A DNA stretch of 64,000 nt from Mycobacterium terramassiliense (lineage in GTDB: Bacteria; Actinomycetota; Actinomycetes; Mycobacteriales; Mycobacteriaceae), in NCBI RefSeq assembly GCF_900157385.1, contig NZ_LT717701.1, forward strand, positions 2,917,331 to 2,981,330, read 5' to 3'. The translations under genes and the position numbers were made by a program. Shown here piece after piece: positions 46,595 to 55,005 of this stretch (the stretch's first letter is position 1; the number at the start of each line of letters is the position of its first letter). Under the pieces are notes generated by a model. The model did not search any database. It was not told the origin of the DNA and worked only from the letters and a program-made list of their open reading frames with translations.

Positions 46595-48103
46595 ATGCAA
46601 AGGATTATCGGGACGGAGGTCGAGTACGGCATCTCGTCGCCGTCGGACCCGACCGCCAACCCGATCCTCACCTCGACTCAGGCGGTGCTGGCCTACGCGG
46701 CCGCCGCCGGAATCCAGCGCGCCAAGCGGACCCGTTGGGACTACGAGGTGGAATCGCCGCTGCGTGACGCCCGGGGTTTCGACCTGAGCCGCTCGGCCGG
46801 TCCGCCCCCGGTGGTCGACGCCGACGAGGTCGGCGCCGCCAACATGATCCTGACCAACGGGGCGCGGCTCTATGTCGACCACGCGCACCCGGAATACTCC
46901 GCGCCCGAGTGCACCGACCCGCTGGACGCGGTGATCTGGGACAAGGCGGGCGAGCGCGTGATGGAGGCCGCCGCGCGGCACGTCGCCAGCGTGCCGGGGG
47001 CCGCCAAGCTGCAGCTTTACAAGAACAACGTCGACGGCAAGGGCGCGTCCTACGGGTCGCACGAGAACTACCTGATGTCGCGCCAGACGCCCTTCTCGGC
47101 GATCATCGCCGGGCTGACCCCGTTCCTGGTGTCCCGCCAGGTGGTCACCGGCTCGGGCCGGGTCGGCATCGGGCCGGCCGGTGACGAGCCGGGTTTCCAG
47201 CTGTCGCAGCGCTCGGACTACATCGAGGTCGAGGTCGGGCTGGAGACCACCCTCAAGCGCGGCATCATCAACACCCGCGACGAACCCCACGCCGACGCCG
47301 ACCGGTACCGCCGGCTGCACGTGATCATCGGCGACGCCAACCTCGCCGAGACCTCGACGTACCTGAAGCTGGGCACCACCGCGCTGGTGCTCGATTTGAT
47401 CGAAGAGGGCCCCGCGCACGGGATCGACCTGAGCGACCTGGCGTTGGCGCGCCCGGTGCACGCCGTCCACGCGATCAGCCGCGATCCGTCGCTGCGGGTC
47501 GCGGTCGCCCTGGCCGACGGCCGCGAGCTGACCGCCCTTGCGCTGCAACGGATTTACCTCGACCGGGTGGCCAAGCTGGTCGACGGGCGGGATCCCGATC
47601 CGCGCGCGGCCGACATCGTCGAGACCTGGGCGGACGTGCTCGACAAGCTCGAGCGCGACCCGATGGACTGCGCCGAGTTGCTGGACTGGCCGGCCAAGCT
47701 GCGGTTGCTCGAGGGTTTCCGGCAGCGCGAAAACCTGAACTGGTCGGCGCCGCGGCTGCACCTGGTCGATCTGCAATACTCCGACGTCCGGTTGGACAAG
47801 GGCCTGTACAACCGGCTGGTCGCGCGGGGTTCGATGAAGCGCCTCGTCACCGAGCACCAGGTGCTCGAGGCCGTCGACAACCCGCCGACGGACACGCGCG
47901 CCTACTTCCGCGGCGAATGCCTGCGCCGGTTCGGCGCCGACATCGCCGCGGCCAGCTGGGACTCGGTGATTTTCGACCTCGGTGGGGATTCGCTGGTACG
48001 CATCCCCACGCTCGAGCCGCTGCGCGGCAGCAAGGCCCACGTCGGGGCGTTATTGGACTCGGTGCACAGCGCGGTGGAGCTGGTGGAACAACTGACCAGC
48101 TAA
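46595..48103 (+). CDS. dop: Dop, Pup deamidase/depupylase
   Basis: Dop converts the C-terminal Gln of Pup to Glu and can remove Pup from substrates; it shares the glutamine-synthetase-like fold of PafA. The ATP/metal head MQRIIGTEVEYGISSP is followed by the Dop-specific loop region (VVDADEVGAANMILTNGARLYVDHAHPEYS). KNNVDGKGASYGSHENYL and INTRDEPHADADRYRRLHVI form the active site shared with PafA. There are 502 residues. ATG 46595 is fixed by the invariant MQRIIGTE start. Confidence 0.97.
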   Translation: MQRIIGTEVEYGISSPSDPTANPILTSTQAVLAYAAAAGIQRAKRTRWDYEVESPLRDARGFDLSRSAGPPPVVDADEVGAANMILTNGARLYVDHAHPEYSAPECTDPLDAVIWDKAGERVMEAAARHVASVPGAAKLQLYKNNVDGKGASYGSHENYLMSRQTPFSAIIAGLTPFLVSRQVVTGSGRVGIGPAGDEPGFQLSQRSDYIEVEVGLETTLKRGIINTRDEPHADADRYRRLHVIIGDANLAETSTYLKLGTTALVLDLIEEGPAHGIDLSDLALARPVHAVHAISRDPSLRVAVALADGRELTALALQRIYLDRVAKLVDGRDPDPRAADIVETWADVLDKLERDPMDCAELLDWPAKLRLLEGFRQRENLNWSAPRLHLVDLQYSDVRLDKGLYNRLVARGSMKRLVTEHQVLEAVDNPPTDTRAYFRGECLRRFGADIAAASWDSVIFDLGGDSLVRIPTLEPLRGSKAHVGALLDSVHSAVELVEQLTS

Positions 48104-48138
48104 GGGGCGTTAGACCGGGAAACGTCGGCGTTGACCGG

Positions 48139-48181
48139 TACTGTAGAGAGGACCAGGCGGGCGTGTGACTTGGCGTTACAC
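48139..48181 (+). promoter_or_regulatory. candidate pup promoter and operator-like palindrome
   Basis: TACTGT (48139-48144) is a plausible -10. Downstream, GTGTGAC (48163-48169) and GTTACAC (48175-48181) form an imperfect inverted repeat in the 5' leader. No matching -35 was found at standard spacing. Confidence 0.3.
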
Positions 48182-48208
48182 CTGCCGATGATCAAGCAGG
48201 AGGCGGCG

Positions 48209-48403
48209 ATGGCTCAGGAGCAGACCAAGCGCGGTGGTGGCGGCGGCGACGAAGACGACTTCGCCGACGGCACGGCCGCGGGCCAGGAGCGTCGCGAAAA
48301 GTTGGCCGAAGACACCGACGACCTGCTCGACGAGATCGACGACGTCCTTGAGGAAAACGCCGAGGATTTTGTCCGCGCGTATGTCCAAAAGGGCGGACAG
48401 TGA
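48209..48403 (+). CDS. pup: Pup, prokaryotic ubiquitin-like protein
   Basis: This 64-residue disordered protein is ligated by its C-terminus to lysines of proteasome substrates. A Gly-rich N-terminus is followed by the acidic Mpa-binding helix (about 21-51, ERREKLAEDTDDLLDEIDDV). It ends in YVQKGGQ; the terminal Gln must be deamidated by Dop. Lys61 is the site used for Pup turnover. AGGAGG at 48198-48203 fixes ATG 48209. The stop overlaps prcB (GTGA). Confidence 0.98.
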   Translation: MAQEQTKRGGGGGDEDDFADGTAAGQERREKLAEDTDDLLDEIDDVLEENAEDFVRAYVQKGGQ

Positions 48404-49287
48404 CCTGGCCTTTTACCGATCGCCTGCCCACTAACTCCCCACTTCCCGGGAACCCGGCCATAGACCTCTCGTCGTTCGCCGACTTCCTGCGCCGCCAGGC
48501 GCCGGAGTTGCTGCCCGCAAGTCTCAGCGGTGCCGCGCAGGCCGCCAACGCGGCGGGACAACTGCCGCACGGGACGACCATCGTCGCGTTGAAGTACCCC
48601 GGTGGCGTGGTCATCGCGGGTGACCGGCGCTCCACGCAGGGCAACATGATCGCCGGGCGTGACGTCAAGAAGGTGTACATCACCGACGACTACACCGCGA
48701 CCGGCATCGCCGGCACCGCCGCGATCGCCGTCGAGTTCGCCCGCCTTTACGCGGTGGAGCTCGAGCACTACGAGAAGCTCGAAGGCGTGCCGCTCACCTT
48801 CGCCGGCAAGGTCAACCGGCTGGCGATCATGGTGCGTGGCAACCTGGCCGCGGCGATGCAGGGCCTGGTGGCGCTGCCGCTGCTGGCGGGGTACGACATC
48901 CACGCGCCGGACCCCGAGAGCGCGGGCCGCATCGTCTCGTTCGACGCCGCGGGCGGCTGGAACATCGAGGAAGAGGGCTACCAGGCGGTGGGGTCGGGCT
49001 CGATCTTCGCCAAGTCGTCGATCAAGAAGCTGTACTCCCAAGTCACCGACCTCAATTCGGCAGTTCGGGTGGCCGTGGAGTCGCTGTACGACGCCGCCGA
49101 CGACGACTCCGCCACCGGCGGGCCGGATCTGGTCCGGGGCATCTACCCGACGGCGGTCACCATCGGCGCCGACGGTGCGGCCGAGGTGCCGGAGAGCCGC
49201 ATCGCCGAACTGGCCCGCGAAGTGATCGAAAGCCGTTCGCGCGCAGATACTTTCGGTCCGGACGCCGAACCGCGGGGGGATAAGTGA
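48400..49287 (+). CDS. prcB: PrcB, proteasome beta subunit
   Basis: The catalytic 20S subunit. A 58-residue propeptide ends at LPHG and is removed autocatalytically to expose Thr59 (TTIVALKYPGGVV). GDRRSTQGNMI, GIAGTAAIAVEFARLYAVE and GYQAVGSGS are the conserved proteasome blocks. It has 295 residues. GTG 48400 overlaps the pup stop, and the end overlaps prcA (GTGA), so pup-prcB-prcA form one coupled operon. Confidence 0.97.
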   Translation: MTWPFTDRLPTNSPLPGNPAIDLSSFADFLRRQAPELLPASLSGAAQAANAAGQLPHGTTIVALKYPGGVVIAGDRRSTQGNMIAGRDVKKVYITDDYTATGIAGTAAIAVEFARLYAVELEHYEKLEGVPLTFAGKVNRLAIMVRGNLAAAMQGLVALPLLAGYDIHAPDPESAGRIVSFDAAGGWNIEEEGYQAVGSGSIFAKSSIKKLYSQVTDLNSAVRVAVESLYDAADDDSATGGPDLVRGIYPTAVTIGADGAAEVPESRIAELAREVIESRSRADTFGPDAEPRGDK

Positions 49288-50057
49288 GCTTCCCTTATTT
49301 CATCTCGCCCGAACAGGCGATGCGCGAGCGCAGCGAGCTCGCGCGCAAGGGCATCGCGCGGGGCCGCAGCGTGGTGGCGCTGGCCTACGCCGATGGCGTG
49401 TTGTTCGTCGCGGAGAACCCGTCGCGGTCGTTGCAGAAGATCAGCGAGCTCTACGATCGCGTGGGTTTCGCGGCCGCGGGCAAGTTCAACGAGTTCGACA
49501 ACTTGCGCAGGGGCGGAATCCAATTCGCCGACACCCGCGGCTACGCGTATGACCGCCGCGATGTGACCGGCAGGCAGCTGGCCAACGTCTATGCGCAGAC
49601 ACTGGGCACCATCTTCACCGAGCAGGCCAAGCCCTACGAGGTCGAGTTGTGCGTCGCCGAGGTCGCCCACTACGGCGAGACGAAACCGCCTGAGCTGTAC
49701 CGGATTCTGTACGACGGGTCGATTGCCGACGAGCCACACTTCGTGGTGATGGGCGGGACCACCGAGCCGATCGCCACCGCGCTCAAGGAGTCGTACGCCG
49801 AAAACGCCGACCTTCGCCAGGCTCTGGGCATCGCCGTTGCGGCGCTACGCAAGGGCAGCGCGGAGGCGTCGAACGGTGACCAGCCATCCATCGACTTCAG
49901 CAGCCTGGAGGTCGCCGTCCTGGACGCCAACCGGCCGCGGCGGGCGTTCCGGCGGATCACCCGGCCCGCCCTGGAAACCATGCTGGCGGAGCTCGATTCC
50001 AAGGGCTCGAAGTCCAAGCGCAAAGCCCCGGATTCGGGCGAGAAATCCGAAGACTAG
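49284..50057 (+). CDS. prcA: PrcA, proteasome alpha subunit
   Basis: PrcA forms the outer gating rings and the docking surface for Mpa. The N-terminus MSFPYFISPEQAMRERSELARKGIARG is the gate and H0 region. GVLFVAENPSRSLQKISELYDRVGFAAAGKFNEF is the alpha-type core. There is no N-terminal Thr nucleophile. The 257-residue product has a Lys/Ser/Asp tail longer than in M. tuberculosis. pafA follows after 157 nt, with no PE/PPE or insertion sequence between as I recall for M. tuberculosis. Confidence 0.97.
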   Translation: MSFPYFISPEQAMRERSELARKGIARGRSVVALAYADGVLFVAENPSRSLQKISELYDRVGFAAAGKFNEFDNLRRGGIQFADTRGYAYDRRDVTGRQLANVYAQTLGTIFTEQAKPYEVELCVAEVAHYGETKPPELYRILYDGSIADEPHFVVMGGTTEPIATALKESYAENADLRQALGIAVAALRKGSAEASNGDQPSIDFSSLEVAVLDANRPRRAFRRITRPALETMLAELDSKGSKSKRKAPDSGEKSED

Positions 50058-50201
50058 ACGGCAGCGCCCGGTCCCGGGTGCGCTGGGGCTGATGGTGCCC
50101 GTGGGACCGGTGGGCTTCGCCGTCGACCCCGCCGGCGGGATCGAATCCGGCCAATAACAGCCGTGGGCGCGGCTTGCTCACCTTCGCGGTCGCACAACCA
50201 G

Positions 50202-50207
50202 TACCCT
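50202..50207 (+). promoter_or_regulatory. leaderless -10 element for pafA
   Basis: TACCCT ends 7 nt before GTG 50215. pafA therefore probably has its own promoter, separate from the pup-prcBA operon. Confidence 0.5.
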
Positions 50208-50214
50208 CGATTAC

Positions 50215-51573
50215 GTGCAGCGGCGAATCATGGGCATCGAGACCGAGTTCGGTGTCACCTGCACGTTCCACGGCCATCGTCGCCTGTCCCCGGACGAAGT
50301 CGCGCGTTACCTGTTCCGGCGGGTGGTGTCGTGGGGCCGCAGTTCCAACGTTTTCTTGCGCAACGGTGCCCGGCTCTACCTCGACGTCGGCAGCCATCCC
50401 GAGTACGCCACGGCCGAATGCGACAGCCTGGTGCAGCTGGTCACCCACGACCGGGCCGGCGAGTGGGTGCTCGAAGACCTGCTCGTCGACGCCGAGCAGC
50501 GCCTCGCCGACGAGGGCATCGGCGGCGACATCTACCTGTTCAAGAACAACACCGACTCGGCGGGCAACTCCTACGGCTGCCACGAGAACTACCTGATCGT
50601 GCGGGCCGGCGAGTTCTCCCGGATCTCCGATGTGCTGCTGCCGTTCCTGGTCACCCGCCAGCTGATCTGCGGGGCGGGCAAGGTGTTGCAGACCCCCAAG
50701 GCCGCGACGTTCTGCCTCTCCCAACGCGCCGAGCACATCTGGGAGGGTGTCTCCTCGGCCACCACGCGCAGTCGCCCGATCATCAACACCCGCGACGAGC
50801 CGCACGCCGACGCGGAGAAATACCGCCGGCTGCACGTCATCGTCGGCGACTCCAACATGTGCGAGACGACCACCATGCTCAAGGTCGGCACGGCCGCGCT
50901 GGTCTTGGAGATGATCGAGGCCGGCGTTCCGTTCCGCGACTTCTCGCTGGACAACCCCATCCGCGCCATCCGCGAGGTCAGCCACGACGTCACCGGCCGC
51001 CGGCCGGTCCGGCTGGCGGGCGGGCGCCAGGCCAGCGCCCTGGACATCCAGCGCGAGTACTACAGCCGCGCCGTCGAGCACCTGCAGACCCGGGAGCCCA
51101 ACGCCCAGATCGAACAGGTCGTCGACCTATGGGGCCGCCAGCTGGATGCCGTCGAGAGCCAGGATTTCGCCAAGGTGGACACCGAGATCGACTGGGTGAT
51201 CAAGCGCAAGCTGTTCCAGCGCTACCAGGACCGCTACAACATGGAGCTGTCCGATCCGAAGATCGCCCAGCTCGACCTGGCCTACCACGACATCAAGCGC
51301 GGCCGCGGCGTCTTCGACCTGCTGCAGCGCAAGGGCCTGGCCGCGCGGGTCACCACCGACGAGGACATCGCCGAGGCCGTCGACCATCCGCCGCAGACCA
51401 CCCGCGCCCGGCTGCGTGGGGAGTTCATCAGCGCCGCGCAGGCCGCGGGACGCGACTTCACCGTCGACTGGGTGCACCTCAAGCTCAACGACCAGGCGCA
51501 GCGCACGGTGCTGTGCAAGGACCCGTTCCGGGCCGTCGACGAGCGGGTCAAGCGGCTGATCGCCAGCATGTAA
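50215..51573 (+). CDS. pafA: PafA, Pup--protein ligase
   Basis: PafA uses ATP to join the gamma-carboxylate of Pup-Glu64 to substrate lysines. The opening MQRRIMGIETEFGVTC carries the catalytic Glu and base Asp region (with YLDVGSHPEYATAECD). KNNTDSAGNSYGCHENYL and INTRDEPHADAEKYRRLHVI follow, and the C-terminal domain ends FRAVDERVKRLIASM. It is 452 residues, the family length, and lacks the extra loop seen in Dop. Confidence 0.97.
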   Translation: MQRRIMGIETEFGVTCTFHGHRRLSPDEVARYLFRRVVSWGRSSNVFLRNGARLYLDVGSHPEYATAECDSLVQLVTHDRAGEWVLEDLLVDAEQRLADEGIGGDIYLFKNNTDSAGNSYGCHENYLIVRAGEFSRISDVLLPFLVTRQLICGAGKVLQTPKAATFCLSQRAEHIWEGVSSATTRSRPIINTRDEPHADAEKYRRLHVIVGDSNMCETTTMLKVGTAALVLEMIEAGVPFRDFSLDNPIRAIREVSHDVTGRRPVRLAGGRQASALDIQREYYSRAVEHLQTREPNAQIEQVVDLWGRQLDAVESQDFAKVDTEIDWVIKRKLFQRYQDRYNMELSDPKIAQLDLAYHDIKRGRGVFDLLQRKGLAARVTTDEDIAEAVDHPPQTTRARLRGEFISAAQAAGRDFTVDWVHLKLNDQAQRTVLCKDPFRAVDERVKRLIASM

Positions 51574-51603
51574 GGCCGCGAGTGCTCGGCCGACCAACCG
51601 ATC

Positions 51604-51609
51604 TAGGCT
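51604..51609 (+). promoter_or_regulatory. leaderless -10 element for pafB
   Basis: TAGGCT ends 7 nt before ATG 51617. Confidence 0.45.
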
Positions 51610-51616
51610 AAGGGAA

Positions 51617-52609
51617 ATGGCGACCTCGAAAGTCGAGCGGTTGGTCAACCTCGTGATCGCTCTGCTGTCCACCCGTGGCTACATCACCGCCGAAAAGATC
51701 AGGTCCAGCGTCGCCGGCTACTCCGACAGCCCCAGCGCCGAGGCGTTCTCGCGGATGTTCGAGCGCGACAAGAACGAATTGCGTGACCTCGGCATCCCCC
51801 TCGAGGTCGGCCGCGTGTCGGCCACGGACCCCGCCGAGGGCTACCGGATCAACCGCGACGCCTACGCGCTGCCGCCGGTGGGGCTGACCCCGGACGAGGC
51901 CGCCGCGGTGGCCGTCGCCACGCAGCTGTGGGAGTCGCCGGAATTGATCACCGCCACCCAGGGCGCGTTGCTCAAGCTGCGCGCCGCCGGGGTGGAGGTC
52001 GATCCCGATGCGCCGGTCGCCTTCGCGTCCCCGGCCGGGGTTCCGGGCCTGCGCGGGTCGGAGGATGTCCTCGGGATCCTGTTGTCCGCCATCGACTCCC
52101 GCCAGGCGGTGCAGTTCCCGCATCGGCCGTCGCGGGCCGAGCCGTACACCACGCGCACCGTCGAGCCGTGGGGCGTCGTCACGGAGAAGGGTCGCTGGTA
52201 TCTGGTCGGCCACGACCGCGACCGCGAGGCCACCCGCACCTTCCGGCTGTCGCGGATCGGCGCGGATGTCACGCCGATCGGGCCGCCCGGCGCGGTCACC
52301 GTGCCCGACGGCGTCGACCTGCGCAAGATCGTGGCCCAGACGGTCACCGAGTGGCCGGGCGGGGGACAGGCCCGGGTCTGGGTCGCCGACGGGCGGGCCA
52401 CCGCGCTGCGGCGCGCCGGACGGTCGATCGGGGCGCGGGAGCTGGCCGGCCGCAGCGGCGAGGTGATCGAACTCGACATCGCCTCCGCCGACCAGCTGGC
52501 GCGCGACATCGCCGGCTATGGGCCCGACGCCGTCGCACTCGAGCCGCAATCCCTGCGTGACGACGTCGTGGCGCGGCTGCGGTCGCACGTGGAGGCGGGG
52601 CGCTCATGA
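51617..52609 (+). CDS. pafB: PafB, WYL-domain transcriptional activator of the DNA-damage response
   Basis: PafB with PafC activates RecA-independent DNA-repair genes in mycobacteria. A winged-helix N-terminus (SKVERLVNLVIALLSTRGYITAEKI) is followed by the WYL domain (about 140-210) with RWYLVGHDRDREATRTFRLSRI. A C-terminal WCX domain completes the protein. It has 330 residues. The stop overlaps the pafC start (ATGA), matching the obligate partnership. Confidence 0.95.
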   Translation: MATSKVERLVNLVIALLSTRGYITAEKIRSSVAGYSDSPSAEAFSRMFERDKNELRDLGIPLEVGRVSATDPAEGYRINRDAYALPPVGLTPDEAAAVAVATQLWESPELITATQGALLKLRAAGVEVDPDAPVAFASPAGVPGLRGSEDVLGILLSAIDSRQAVQFPHRPSRAEPYTTRTVEPWGVVTEKGRWYLVGHDRDREATRTFRLSRIGADVTPIGPPGAVTVPDGVDLRKIVAQTVTEWPGGGQARVWVADGRATALRRAGRSIGARELAGRSGEVIELDIASADQLARDIAGYGPDAVALEPQSLRDDVVARLRSHVEAGRS

Positions 52610-53577
52610 CTCCCGTGTCGACCCGGTTGATCCGGCTGCTCAACATGGTGCCGTATTTCCAGGCCAACCCGAAGGTCACCCGGGCGAAGGCGGCTGCCGA
52701 TCTGGGGGTGTCCGCCAAGCAGCTGGAGGAGGACCTCAACCAGCTCTGGATGTGCGGCCTGCCCGGCTACTACCCGGGTGACCTCATCGATTTCGAGTTC
52801 TCCGGCGACACCATCGAGGTGACGTTCTCGGCGGGCATCGACCGGCCGCTCAAGCTCACCTCGCCGGAGGCCACCGGGCTGCTGGTGGCGCTGCGGGCGC
52901 TGGCCGACATTCCGGGGGTGGTCGATCCGGAAGCGGCGCGCAGCGCGATCGCGAAGATCGAGGCGGCCGCCGGCGCCGTCGGGCAGGACATCGCAGCGGC
53001 GGCCGTCGACGAGCCCGCCCCCGTCGAAAGCCGCGCCGCGACCGCGGTGCGCACCGCGGTGCAGTACAAGCACGCGCTGGCCATCGATTACTACTCCGCC
53101 TCGCACGACACCCTGACCAGCAGGATCGTCGATCCGATTCGCGTGCTGCTGATCGGCGGCCACAGCTACCTGGAGGCCTGGTCGCGCGAGGCCGAAGGCG
53201 TTCGGCTGTTCCGTTTCGACCGGATCGTCGATGCCACCGAGCTGGGCGAGCCGGCCGCCGCGCCCGAACCGGCGCGGCACGCGCCGCCGGACACGTCGTT
53301 GTTCGACGGCGATCCGGCGCTGCCGTCGGCGCGGCTGTCGGTGGCGCCGGCGGCCTCGTGGATGTTCGAGTACTACCCGATGCGGGAGGTGCTCGAGCTG
53401 GCCGACGGATCGTGTGAGGCCGTGATGACGTATGCGTCCGAGGACTGGATGACGCGTCTGGTGCTGGGCTTCGGCTCGGCCGTGCGGGTGCTTGAACCCG
53501 AGTCGCTGGCCCAGCGTGTACGGGATGCGGCCGCCGCGGGCCTGGAGTCGTACCAGGTGGCGGCGCGGCCGCACTAG
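52606..53577 (+). CDS. pafC: PafC, WYL-domain partner of PafB
   Basis: PafC is the second half of the heterodimeric regulator. A winged helix (TRLIRLLNMVPYFQANPKVTRAKAAADLGVSAKQLEEDLNQ region) is followed by a WYL-type domain in which the signature is degenerate (HSYLEAWSREAEGVRLFRFDRI). The WCX domain ends at VAARPH. It has 323 residues and starts by ATGA overlap with pafB. tatA follows after 50 nt with its own promoter. Confidence 0.95.
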   Translation: MTPVSTRLIRLLNMVPYFQANPKVTRAKAAADLGVSAKQLEEDLNQLWMCGLPGYYPGDLIDFEFSGDTIEVTFSAGIDRPLKLTSPEATGLLVALRALADIPGVVDPEAARSAIAKIEAAAGAVGQDIAAAAVDEPAPVESRAATAVRTAVQYKHALAIDYYSASHDTLTSRIVDPIRVLLIGGHSYLEAWSREAEGVRLFRFDRIVDATELGEPAAAPEPARHAPPDTSLFDGDPALPSARLSVAPAASWMFEYYPMREVLELADGSCEAVMTYASEDWMTRLVLGFGSAVRVLEPESLAQRVRDAAAAGLESYQVAARPH

Positions 53578-53595
53578 CTGCGGCCGCCGCTGCGG

Positions 53596-53601
53596 TAGCA
53601 T
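53596..53601 (+). promoter_or_regulatory. -10 element for tatA
   Basis: TAGCAT lies 26 nt before GTG 53628, leaving a short leader that contains the GGAGG ribosome site. Confidence 0.4.
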
Positions 53602-53627
53602 CGGGTGGACGTCTGGAGGTAATCAAA

Positions 53628-53882
53628 GTGGGCAGTCTTAGTCCGTGGCACTGGGCGATCCTCGCTGTCGTAGTGATCCTGCTGTTCGGTGCCAAGAAGC
53701 TCCCCGATGCGGCGCGCTCGTTGGGCAAGTCGATGCGCATCTTCAAGTCCGAGATGCGTGAAATGCAGACCGAAGGCAAGTCCGAAGCTCCCTCGATCGA
53801 GACCGCTGCGCCCGTGCAGTCGCAGCGGGTCGACCCGCCGGCCGCCACCGAGCAGGGACACACCGAAGCACGCCCGGCGTAG
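53628..53882 (+). CDS. tatA: TatA, twin-arginine translocase pore subunit
   Basis: This 84-residue protein has a short N-terminal membrane helix (WHWAILAVVVILLFG), the hinge FGAKKLPDAARSLGKS, an amphipathic helix (MRIFKSEMREMQ) and an unstructured acidic tail. TatA multimerises with TatC to export folded proteins. GTG 53628 has GGAGG upstream. tatC follows after 46 nt. Confidence 0.96.
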   Translation: MGSLSPWHWAILAVVVILLFGAKKLPDAARSLGKSMRIFKSEMREMQTEGKSEAPSIETAAPVQSQRVDPPAATEQGHTEARPA

Positions 53883-53928
53883 CGGCGTCGCCGCGGTGCC
53901 CGAGCGCCACTGACCGACCGCTAACCCC

Positions 53929-54918
53929 GTGAAAGGTTTCAAGGTTTCAGCGCGCACGGCCGGGTTGCTGAAACGGCTCAATCCCCGCAACAGGCGCAGT
54001 CGCACCAATCCCGACGCGACGATGTCGCTGGTCGATCACCTGACCGAGCTGCGCACCCGCCTGCTGATCTCGCTGGCCGCGATCCTGCTCACGACGATCT
54101 TCGGCTTCGTCTGGTACTCGCACTCGATCTTCGGGCTGGAAAGCCTCGGGGAGTGGCTGCGCCACCCGTACTGTTCGCTGCCGCAGTCGGCGCGGGCGAG
54201 CATCAGCGCCGACGGGCAGTGCCGACTGCTGGCCACCGCGCCGTTCGATCAGTTCATGCTGCGGCTCAAGGTCGGCATGACGGCCGGGATCGTGCTGGCC
54301 TGCCCCGTGTGGTTCTACGAGCTATGGGCGTTCATCACGCCCGGGCTCTACCAGAAGGAGCGCCGTTTCGCGATCGCGTTCGTGGTGCCCGCGGCGGTGT
54401 TGTTCGTCGTCGGGGCGGTGCTGGCCTACTTCGTGCTGTCCAAGGCGCTGGGCTTCTTGCTGACGGTCGGCAGCGACGTGCAGGTGACCGCGCTGTCCGG
54501 GGACCGCTATTTCGGCTTCCTGATCAACCTGCTGGTGGTGTTCGGGGTCAGCTTCGAGTTCCCGCTGCTGATCGTCATGCTCAACCAGACGGGCATGCTG
54601 ACCTACCAGAAGCTCAAGTCGTGGCGGCGCGGGCTGATCTTCGGCATGTTCGCGTTCGCGGCGGTGTTCACGCCAGGATCCGACCCGTTCTCGATGACGG
54701 CGCTCGGGGTGGCGCTGTCGGTGCTCCTCGAGTTCGCCATTCAGATCGCGCGGCTGCACGACCGGCGCAAGGCCAAGCGCGAAGCGCAGGTCACGATTCC
54801 CGACGACGAAGCATCGGTCATCGAGCCGCCGTCACCGATCACCGAGCCGCCGTCACCGATCACCGAGCCGGTGCCGGAGCCCTCGTTCACCGCCGGTCAG
54901 CATGACGATGTCACCTAG
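53929..54918 (+). CDS. tatC: TatC, twin-arginine translocase receptor
   Basis: TatC is a six-helix membrane protein that recognises the RR signal peptide. The core opens MSLVDHLTELRTRLLISL with the essential Glu. FGMFAFAAVFTPGSDPFSMTALGVAL lies near the end of the core. A mycobacterial insert HPYCSLPQSARASISADGQCR sits in the first periplasmic loop, with two Cys that could pair. The C-terminal tail includes a duplicated 21-bp in-frame repeat (EPPSPIT twice). It has 329 residues. Confidence 0.95.
   Translation: MKGFKVSARTAGLLKRLNPRNRRSRTNPDATMSLVDHLTELRTRLLISLAAILLTTIFGFVWYSHSIFGLESLGEWLRHPYCSLPQSARASISADGQCRLLATAPFDQFMLRLKVGMTAGIVLACPVWFYELWAFITPGLYQKERRFAIAFVVPAAVLFVVGAVLAYFVLSKALGFLLTVGSDVQVTALSGDRYFGFLINLLVVFGVSFEFPLLIVMLNQTGMLTYQKLKSWRRGLIFGMFAFAAVFTPGSDPFSMTALGVALSVLLEFAIQIARLHDRRKAKREAQVTIPDDEASVIEPPSPITEPPSPITEPVPEPSFTAGQHDDVT
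54822..54863 (+). repeat. 21-bp in-frame tandem repeat in the tatC tail
   Basis: CGAGCCGCCGTCACCGATCA begins both 54822 and 54843, a 21-bp period with two full copies and part of a third. It encodes EPPSPIT in the cytoplasmic tail. Confidence 0.85.
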
Positions 54919-54928
54919 CGTTTCTTTC

Positions 54929-54990
54929 CGCGAGCGTGCGTGTCTGCACGCCGACACGCCGTATTTCACGCACATCCGCGCACCCTCGCG
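54929..54990. repeat. 62-bp inverted-repeat element (copy 2)
   Basis: Arms CGCGAGCGTGCGT (54929-54941) and GCGCACCCTCGCG (54978-54990) differ from perfect complementarity at two positions. The interior GTCTGCACGCCGACACGCCG matches copy 1 at 34482-34543. Total length is the same, 62 bp. It lies between tatC and helY. Confidence 0.85.
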
Positions 54991-55005
54991 CAATTGGGCG
55001 GCGGC

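Noticed and set aside
50058..50214. Remnant coding sequence between prcA and pafA
   Set aside because: A short open stretch exists but it lacks family character; the gap is explained by the pafA promoter region.
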